From NCBI GenBank assembly GCA_038380435.1, contig JAWZYU010000025.1:45702691-45766690 (forward strand): a stretch of 64,000 bases of DNA, in the 5' to 3' direction. Every line of letters begins with the position of its first letter. The stretch's first letter is position 1. Origin of the DNA: Ryuthela nishihirai. Taxonomy: Eukaryota; Arthropoda; Arachnida; Araneae; Heptathelidae. Shown one piece after another: positions 55,552 to 64,000 of the stretch. The translations under genes were made by a program, and so were the position numbers. The notes under the pieces are model-generated. The model was not told where the DNA came from, made no database searches, and saw only the letters and a list, made by a program, of their open reading frames with translations.

Positions 55552-57806
55552 CAGTGCTTTTTTTTTCTGGAAAAAACGTGCCGGTACTCACCATGAAGAT
55601 GTTATTACAGCAACTTCCACACTTTTAACATATCCTCCGATATACCTTCTTCGTCTCTAGATCGATTCATGCTTTTGGTATCAATTGCAGAATGACGACC
55701 TCAGAGCAGCCATGAGTCCACATATTTGCTAGGGTTGAACTGAGTGAGAGGAGGTCCTACAATCCTGATGAACATCAGTGCAAAAGTTGTCCGCACAAGC
55801 AGAGATGACCTAGATGAAGTTACTATAAGATTCATCTGAGAGAAACCCCTTTCACATTCACTGGAAGATATTGCAATTGTGCCCAAAGTGTTCTTTAGAG
55901 GAAGTAGTATGTACGGAACTTTATTTTCTTGAAGATATTCACGGAAACCACGAACTGCTTCTCTTTCTTTTAAGCGAAATTTGCGTGGTAACTTTTTAAT
56001 TTCAGCTTCACCAAATGTCAGATGCTTCCCAGGATTTTCTGGCCAATACTTGGAATCTAAAATCTTAGCACATTCAGGCAAATCAGCATCATTTCCTTCA
56101 AGCAGACGCTTTCAGACTTTTATAGAAAGCAGATGAACTTATTGCAGGACTGTGTCTTTCATTTTTGTGGAGCTCAGTCCCTTTGAACTTCATGTTCTTC
56201 TGACTTTGAAGAGAAATACTATAATACGGACCAGGATTTTCAATTCTTTCTTCAAAACGTTGTACTGTATTCTTTATCTTCCTGTCTGCTTTGTACAAGT
56301 CAATATTTCTCTCTTGTAAATCTGGACTTGGTTCACTAAGTTCTTGGAGAGCATCACACATAAGGCCCAAATCATGAACAACTTGTATGACGTTATTTTC
56401 TTAAAAGGGCCTCATAAAGACAGCGATCTGTTTTGCTTCTTCTGCTGTCTTCTTTTGCCTCCTGAAAGTGATGGACGAGGACTTCAAAGTCTTGCCAAAC
56501 TGCAGAAACAGTGCGAAAGTTAGATGCAACCCAGCGAGTGATTAAAATTCTGCCAATTTTAAGAAGTTGAAGTTCTAAAGTCGCTGCACATTCCTGTAGT
56601 TCCCTAGCAATCTTAGGTGAAGCATGATAAGTCACATAAAGTTTGTCCATGAATCTCTTAAAGCGATTCACTCCTGCTACATTGTTCACTGTGTCAGTAA
56701 CAGACAATTCAAGGCGATGGCTAGCAAAATGCCAGAAAATAACACTAGGAACTTCTCTTGCATTAGCCCCCTTATACCGTTACACATGCCAAACGACACG
56801 GCTACACCATCACAAGTTACAGACAAAAAATACTCCTTTAAGTAATCTTCAGATAATCCTAAACACTCAAGATGACTAATTAAAGAGTTTAGAATTCCTC
56901 TAGCAGTTACATCTGATAATTCAATCAAATCTAGGAAAAGACTCACAGGAGCCGAAAATTCAGGAAGATCTACAAGAACAATAACAATCAATGTTGTTCT
57001 GTTACTCACAGTTGTCGATTCATCAATAAGTAACGATATTTTGTTCTCGGTCTATCATCAATAACACTGTTGTCGATTCATCAATAAGTAACTATATTGT
57101 CTATTGATATCTTTCTCATTTCATTTGCGATATGGCTCACAATGTTAATGCAGCCATTTGCAGAATGAAGAATATATCCCATGTCTAGGCCATTAAGTTC
57201 CTGTAAATTTATTTCGTCTTCAAAGTTGTTAAATGATTAATTTCTCCTCGCAAATTTGTAAGCGGAAACACTTTTACTGTTACGTCTTTATTATGAGACA
57301 AAGTGTTTAGGAAAACTTTCTCTAATGTTTCGATTTTTGCTTCAGATTTTATTTTTTAGCACGCTTTGTGCACTGCACTCTCCTTATGATCGTAAATCTT
57401 TTTTCTTAATGACATTAACTGTTGTTTGCGAGATTCTCCAAAATGTCTGATTTTACCATTTGTCCACTCCGCTGAAATTTTCGTTCCCATCTGTTATTGA
57501 TGGAACGACTTCCGACATCACGACACACTTTAAGTAATTTTTCTGCAAAAGTGTCCAACATTCAGGCCAATCATTATCAGAATCTGCTTTTTTTTCATCA
57601 AGTGGATCATCGGTCTTGGTTTGGTGATCCTCTTTACCAAGTGGATCTTCGGTCTTGGCTTGGTGATCCTCTTTACTAAGTGTATTTTCGGTGTTAGTTT
57701 TCTGTTTTACAGGATCACAAGTAGATTCAACAATTTCTGCTTCTTCAGCCTTCCTCTTTTTCCTCATTGGCATAAAGTAACTTCTTATTTTACTCATTTT
57801 GAACAA
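55552..57806 (-). pseudogene. hAT transposase gene, decayed, in the spacer of the inverted repeat
   Basis: Blocks on minus in order: an acidic/basic N-terminus (57806-57453: SKIRSYFMPMRKKRKAEEAE; DCPVKQ-like and repeated KEDHQ(A/T)KT(E/D)DPL units), a middle with SLISHLECLGLSEDYLKEYF and VTCDGVAVSFGMCNGIRGLM (57009-56686, the hAT catalytic-domain type CDGA.V..G), RFKRFMDKLYVTYHASPKIA (56707-56393), a linker (56370-56098) and the dimerisation block TIAISSSECERGFSQMNLIV (56081-55701). Frameshifts occur between all blocks. A hAT-like terminus, CAGTGCTTTTTTTTTCTGG, starts at 55552. The other terminus was not found. The family is KIAA1586-like, related to but distinct from the relic at 47-48.6 kb. 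Confidence 0.85.
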
Positions 57807-58100
57807 TGATTACACTGATTTAACTTAGATTAATTCAAAATTCACCTGAACACCTGCGAACACCTGCCTGTTGCAGAATGGATAAAGAACTGATAAACTG
57901 ATATTGGAAGCGATCGGAAGTGAACACTACTTCCTGTTTCCAGTTGCGTACCAACCTATGAAACAAGAAAGCAGGGTACCAACTTATAAGTAATCAAAAC
58001 TGAAAATTTAATTCGTAACCACAGTACCATCTACAGGGATATTTATAATACATTTTACTGTTAACAAATCGCAAATTTTTATAACCTTAAGATAAAAGAT
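57807..58100. other. Spacer end of the giant inverted repeat
   Basis: No gene. It probably contains the worn 5' flank of the hAT gene. No hAT terminus is seen. Homology to the left arm begins at 58101. Confidence 0.4.
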
Positions 58101-61100
58101 TTTTTCCTTTTGGGATATCTCTAATGTGTAGTGTTTCAAAACAATCCTTATCCACTTGAAGACTTGAAGGCTAACATTGAAAAGGAGATTTTAAGCATAA
58201 GAAAACAAACATTAAGAAAGGTGGCTGGAAATGTCATTACATAGGTACAAACCTGCATCCAAGTTGCAGGAAATCAGTTTCAACATCTGTAGATATATGT
58301 CTAATTTGCATCTTTTTAAATTTGTGTCTTTTGTCAAGTTTAAATAAAAAAAATACAATAGAGGGTTGCGTTCTTTTTGAAACATCCTGTACGTTGAAAT
58401 GAGTGAAAACTGGGCATATGACAGTTAAAGATAAAGAATGATTACCTTACATGTTCCTAAACAAAGTTTTAATATAATAACACTTACCTTTTATGACCTC
58501 AGTGTCTCTTAACTCTTCTGCCAATAATGGCAGAAAGTAATTACAGAGCGAACACTTTAGACACCTCTAGCAGTTAGTCGCTAAAGTATGAAATAACGAA
58601 ATTCTGAAAAGCGACAAAATAAGTTGAGTCCATAAATTGAAAGTGAACTTTGTAGTCAAAAGTGATTCTGGTGCCATATTCTTCTCATGCCTCAAAACAG
58701 ATGCCATGATAGTTTTATTAGTAGATGTTATCCAAAATATTGTAACTTAATCTCCTGAACATTAAAATATCTAAAATATCAGAGTTCATTTTAACTAAAC
58801 ACAGTATTGTTAAATAATCACAAGAGTTTTATTAATATTGTACCAATATATAATATATACCATATTAGACAGATTGTGAACTAGCCATATCAGCATTACT
58901 AAACGCCTGCGCTGTGGCTTGTCGCTATTATTGCAAATTTCAAATTATTTAACTGCTTAGTAGTAAGGTATATAAACTGAGCATAAATATATGCCACATA
59001 CACAGTCGTATTAGAATAATATTACCACCTATCTACTGTATGTATGGTAGGTGGTCACATTATTTTGATACAACTGTGTATATTATCCATTGTTATGCTA
59101 GCGCAGAGGTTCCCAAACTTATTTGTCCTACACTCCCCCTTTTCAGAAAAATATTACTCCGTTCCACCCTGTAAATCTACCTTCGTGAAGCGAACAAACA
59201 GAAATATTCAGTGACAAATTTGCGTTCTTTTATGTATCTCTATTTCTACTTACGACCTGCAACATAGTAAAGAAAGATGTTGTAAATAAAACGCCTCGAA
59301 GCTTGAAATTATAAAATTATTTATTAAAATGAATTATAGTAACATTCGACTTTAACTCTATGTTACACATGATGGAACATGTACGAACGGTTTTTGAAAT
59401 TTTCTTATCTTCCCTGTTTTCTTTATGCTTCCACCACACCCCGCAATTGCAACCGAGGCTACTACTGACTCCCTGGATCATTCCAGCGCCCCCCAGGGAG
59501 TGGTATCTCCCACTTTGGGAAATATTGTTCTAGAATAATTCTGTCGCATATTAACAGTGGTGAAAGTAGATTTTATTTCTTATCGGTACGCTATGTATTT
59601 TTTTGGTCTGTAAATGGTAACTAGGTAGTCACTGGAAGGAGAGCTATGCACCAATCCCCTGTGATGATGCATAGAACCGGCCAGGCCTAGCACCTAATGT
59701 CCGACCCCGCCTTCTCGTGGTGCGGACCGTTAGTAACTTTCAAAAGAGATACTCTCTTGTGGAAGTGAACGGAAGGGGAGGGCTGCCAGATTAGTGTGGC
59801 CTACTGATCTGGACAACTATGGCTACTTTTCTTTTTTTTCTACCCTGCTGAGGAGTGGTCAACCACACAGGGTCTTGGTGCTGACCATATAAACTTACTG
59901 GACTGGACAGATGTATGGCTCTGAGCTTGATTATGGATCCTGATTTTGCTGCACTGGTGGGCTTCTGTGGAGGGAAAATCTTCCGCTGTGTTTTCTGTTT
60001 GTTTGTGGGTTGACAGCCCCAAGTGAATAGATTCACAGGATATGTTTATCAGCTGGTGGATAATCCTGAGCAGAAGTCATCGCAGGCACCTGAACTCTTT
60101 GCTTCTATTGGCATCGTCAAATTCTACATTGGAGGAAGTCTTCCAGTGTAGATGGCTTCAGCCTTTAGTAGTGGGGGAACGGGTCTTTGCCCCATGTCTG
60201 CGATTAGGGGGCTGTTTGATATTGTCGGCATTCCCTCTCTCAATAAATAATAGTTTCTTTAAACATCCCACAAACCATTTTCTCTCCATTGGTAGTTGGA
60301 ATGTGAGGACTCTGCACAGAGCTTTTCCTCTTGATGTCCTCACACAAGAATTCCACCGTTATAATTTAGATATTCTCGGCTTGCAAGAGACCAGATGGAC
60401 AGATAAAGGTCAGATTCTTAAAAATGATCTTAAATTTCTCTTTTCAGGGAGGAACGACAATAAGCATCACCAAGGCGTGGGTATGCTTCTCAGCAGACAC
60501 GCTAGCGATGCTCTTCTAGGATATGAGTGCATTAATGAAAGGTTTCTTACAGCAAAATTTCAGACAAGCGTTAAAGACTTGAATGTTATCTGCTGTTATG
60601 ACCCCACTGAGGATGCCGATGAGGATGAGAAGGATAGGTTTTATGAACAACTTCAGGATATTTTGAATTCTGTCAAGAAAGGAGATATTACCCTTGTTCT
60701 AGGTGACTTCAATGCCAAAGTTGGTACTGACTCTGACCTTTGGGAAGGAGTGATAGGCCCTTTTGGTATTGGTAGCTGCAATGGCAATGGGCAACGTCTC
60801 CTACAGGTAAGTAAACTCAATGGATTCAGAATAACTAACACTTATTACAAACACCGCGACATACATAAGTACACATGGGTTTCACCTGATGGGCTGCATA
60901 AGAATATGATTGATTACATATTAATTAGCAGCAAATAGGCTAGTTCTGTTAGGAATACCAGATCATATAGGGGAGCTGAAATTGGATCTGACCATTACCT
61001 TGTTAAAAGTGTGTTGCAACTTAAACTTAAAAAGTGTTGTGCTAGGGTTAAAAAATTTACTTTTAATACTGAAGCTCTGAAAGATCCAGTTATAGCCAAA

Positions 61101-64000
61101 GCTTACCATGATAGGTTACTTAGTCATTATGACAGTCATGGTTTGCTTACTATTGAAGTTGAGGAAGAATGGGATCATTTTAAACAGGCTTTTTTGGACA
61201 CTAACAGTACTCTTTTAGGAAAAAAGGAGCAGAAGAGATAGAATTATCTGAGTGATAAGGCACTTGCGCTTATTTTGGAAAGAACTGCAGGAATGTCTTT
61301 AATCAATACCCTACTAGTCCTAATAGAAAGCATTACAGAGAACTTAATAAACGTGTAAAAGATCAGTTAGCTGCTGATAAGAATCTTTGGCTTGATGGTT
61401 TGGCTGACAAAGCTGAGGAAGTTAGATAGCACAACAGCAGAGAGCTGTACCAGATAGTTAATGTTTTGTGTGGTAGAAAACGGACAGGCATACAAGGATT
61501 GAAGGATAAACAAGGTAAGGTTATAGAAAGGAAGGATTCTGTCATGGCTAGGTGGGCTGAGCATTTCAGTGATGTTCTAAACAATATAGTTAGTTCTACT
61601 CCCATTGTTTGCAATGATGATAGATGCATTTGTGGCTTTAATGTTGGCCCTATAACACAATCTGAAGTTATTTTGGCTGTTTCTAAACTTAAACTTCATA
61701 AATCCCCAGGGGTAGATGAAATTACTACGGAAATGCTTAGAGCTGGGAATGTTTCGGTTACCACTTGGATGACTGAAATTCTGAATATCTTTTATGATAA
61801 TGGCATGGTTCCTAAGGATTTTACCAGAGCTATTGTTATCCCTATTTTCAAAAAAGGTGATCGCAGTTCTTGTGATAACTATAGGGGTATCAGTCTACTC
61901 TCTGTTCCAGGTAAAGTTCTTTCCATGATTATGCTTAATAGAATTAAGAACTGGTTGACAGTCAATTGCGTGATGAGCAATGTGGATTCAGAAGTGGTAG
62001 GGGATGTGTGGATTAGATATTTTCACTTAGGCAGATTCTTGAGAAATGTTTAGAGTTTCAGAAACCTTTGGTTGCTAGCTTTGTTGATTTCAAAAAGGCT
62101 TTCGACTCTGTTGATCGTCATAATTTGTGGTTGATTGTGAAATCATATGGTATACCTGACAGGTTTGTTAACATTATGAAAGCTCTCTATAATAACACTG
62201 AGTCGTGTGTGAGAGTTGGTAAGGCTTGTAGCAATTGGTTTAGCATTACTTCTGGTGTTCGACAAGGGTGCATTTTGTCTCCTTTTCTCTTTAGCTTGGT
62301 TATTGATTATGTTATGCGAAATTCACTTCAAGGGAAAGATTTTGGCCTTAAATGGGCTGGAGATACGAAAATTTCTGATTTAGATTATGCTGATGATTTA
62401 GCTCTTTTGGCAAATGATGTTGATGAGATGAACTCTTTCATTCGAGCTGTTGATGAGACTGGTAGTAGAGTAGGTTTGGTTATAAACAGAGAGAAAACTA
62501 AAGTGATGAAAATTGGTCAGGCAGGCTGTGATTCAGTTAATCTGAATGGTTGCAGTCTTGAGCAGGTGTCACAGTTTAATTATCTTGGGAGCTATGTAAC
62601 AGATAATGGTGATGTGCGGCATGAGATTAACAGACGAATAGGGATTGCTGCCGGGACTTTTAAGAATCTATGGAGAGTGTGGAGAAATAGGCGTATACAC
62701 CTAAAGACTAAAATTAGACTGTATAATAGTTTGGTTCTTTCTAGGGTTAGTTATGGTAGTGAAACTTGGACACTTTGTTAACAAGATAACAGGAAACTAG
62801 ATGCTTTTGATTGCAGATGCTTATGCAGTATCTTGGGCATTAGGTGGTTCAACTTTGTAACTAATGATGAGGTTAGGCAAAGGAGTTTGCAACCTCCTTT
62901 AATTAGCATATTGTGCAGAGAGAGACTCCGTTGGTTTGGCCATGTTGCCCGTATGAATAATTATAGATTGGCAAATAGGGTTATGAACAGTGTGCCTAAA
63001 GGCCTCAGAAGGAGGGGGAGACCTAGGATGCGGTGGGCAGACAATGTCAAACAGGACCTTGTTAGAATTGGTGTACAGTGGCCGGATGCAGCAGATGTAG
63101 CTCAGGATAGACTTGCTTGGAGAACTAAATTGCACGGTCTGGTTGGACCTCCGTAGCCCATGGCTGCTTGAGGATGATGATGATGATGATGACGCTATGT
63201 TTTGGAAAATCACGCACAGGCGGTCACTCCACTGCAATAAACTTACTGGGGTAATTAAACTGAAGTGTTTAGTAACCAAAGTACACTTCTCCAGTATTTC
63301 CCATTCCTCCTTATGTTTTCCGAAATTATCGAATGATTTAGGGATTTTAATGCGAAATAAATATTAATATAGCTAAATACGTGCTGATTCCGTTATATTC
63401 GTGAATTATAGCCTTATTGGCGAAGCAAATTATTAACAATGGTCAGAGGAGAAAAACAATGGTTGTTTTAACAAAGAACCATTGTTTTTCCCCCTCTGAC
63501 GATCGTTAAATTGATATTAACAAAAAATTATAATATTTTAACCCCCCCCCCCTCAACTTTCAAACTCATTATTTAAATTTGTGGAGGTCTGTGCCCAATT
63601 GCCCCCATTCAGTAGTGGGATTCAAATAATTTAACAACCGGTTCGGTGCGCTATTGACGAAAAAAGTAGTTTATTATTTTACATTTGTAGTTATACAAAA
63701 AGAGTTACAAAAATGGATTATGTTACAAAAAAGTTATAAAAGTATTAATAAAAAAGATATATCTATATAATCTAAAAATAAATCATATTAATAGTATAAA
63801 ATAAATCTATATAATAAAAGAAACGATAAAACTACGATTTCCAATATTTCCATATTGCTTCTTGATTGGCTTCCTCTTTTGCAATTTGCTTCGCTTTCAC
63901 CTGAGTATCGTTTGCTGTGTGATTAATTCTTAACCACCTTTTTACTACGGGAACGGGATTCCATTTCTTTAAAGGTAAGCTGATTTGACTAATAGTCATT
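58101..64000 (-). repeat. Right arm of the giant inverted repeat, continuing past the window
   Basis: The order is C' (58101-58926, including a 289-bp piece of the IS630-type transposon), B' (58927-59596, with the mariner-type and hAT MITE copies at about 59001-59082 and 59104-59527), a LINE (59609-63191) and A' (63192-64000, with the hAT terminus CAGTAGTGGGATTC at 63610 and relic coding sequence to the end). Every matched segment is the reverse complement of the left arm. Confidence 0.93.
59609..63191 (+). mobile_element. RTE-like LINE copy K, full length, lightly decayed
   Basis: It is full length from TGTAAATGGTAACTAGG to (GATGAT)n. ACGCTATGT at 59588-59596 and 63192-63200 is its target duplication. 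It sits between arm segments B' and A', a position that is empty in the left arm near 49045. The endonuclease frame (60042-60938) ends at a Trp-to-stop change after DYILISSK. Further stops or shifts occur near 61241, 61425, 61947, 62020 and 62781. The reverse transcriptase core is open at 62068-62781 (FVDFKKAFDSVD, GVRQGCILSPFLF, YADDLALLAND), followed by 62833-63156 (GRPRMRWADNVKQDLVR). Confidence 0.95.

Overview
This window is AT-rich metazoan, most likely invertebrate, nuclear DNA made almost entirely of transposable elements stacked inside one another. The eukaryotic signs are non-LTR retrotransposons with variable target-site duplications, tRNA-derived SINEs, DNA transposons flanked by TA, TTAA or 8-bp duplications, and one exon with consensus splice sites. 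I see no rRNA, functional tRNA or CRISPR array and no prokaryotic operon. The species cannot be named from this sequence. The only convincing host gene is one coding exon at 9498-10052 (minus), which looks like the N-terminal part of a RING finger/transmembrane (RNFT1/RNFT2-type) ubiquitin ligase. A weaker candidate exon lies at 24742-24935 (minus).

Layout. 1-8225: copies and fragments of one RTE-like LINE in alternating orientation, broken by two kinds of SINE and a TTAA-flanked element. 8226-14300: the RNFT-type exon, an AT-rich TTAA-family repeat, a Penelope-like remnant and SINEs. 14300-21200: three LINE fragments; one carries a mariner that itself carries a small hAT element. 21200-31700: degenerate repeats, a piggyBac transposase relic, a Tc1 element, fold-backs and an IS630/mariner-derived MITE. 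31700-43000: an IS630-type transposon with two SINEs inside, then a TTAA element holding a full-length LINE and SINEs, then another LINE. 43000-47100: mostly unassigned, with a hAT-type element whose interior is a minisatellite. 47100-64000: a very large inverted repeat (left arm about 48.24-54.19 kb, right arm about 58.10 kb to beyond the window end). Its spacer holds most of an IS630-type transposon and a decayed hAT transposase gene, and each arm carries its own full-length LINE at a different site.

How the parts relate. The LINE encodes an apurinic-type endonuclease and a reverse transcriptase and ends in a (GATGAT)n tail. The best copy (49703-53365) has one open frame broken only by a 13-nt insertion, so the family was active recently. 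A Ser/Leu-tRNA-derived SINE shares the LINE's last 11 bases before the tail, which suggests it uses the LINE's enzymes. The DNA transposons are relics of separate superfamilies (Tc1, mariner, IS630/mariner with a DUF4817-like domain, piggyBac, hAT) plus their non-autonomous derivatives.

No new gene system is evident. The most unusual signals are structural: the giant inverted repeat, four near-perfect snap-back hairpins that all have a 7-nt loop, a 29-nt copy of host exon sequence inside one of those hairpins, and short in-frame tandem expansions in transposase reading frames.
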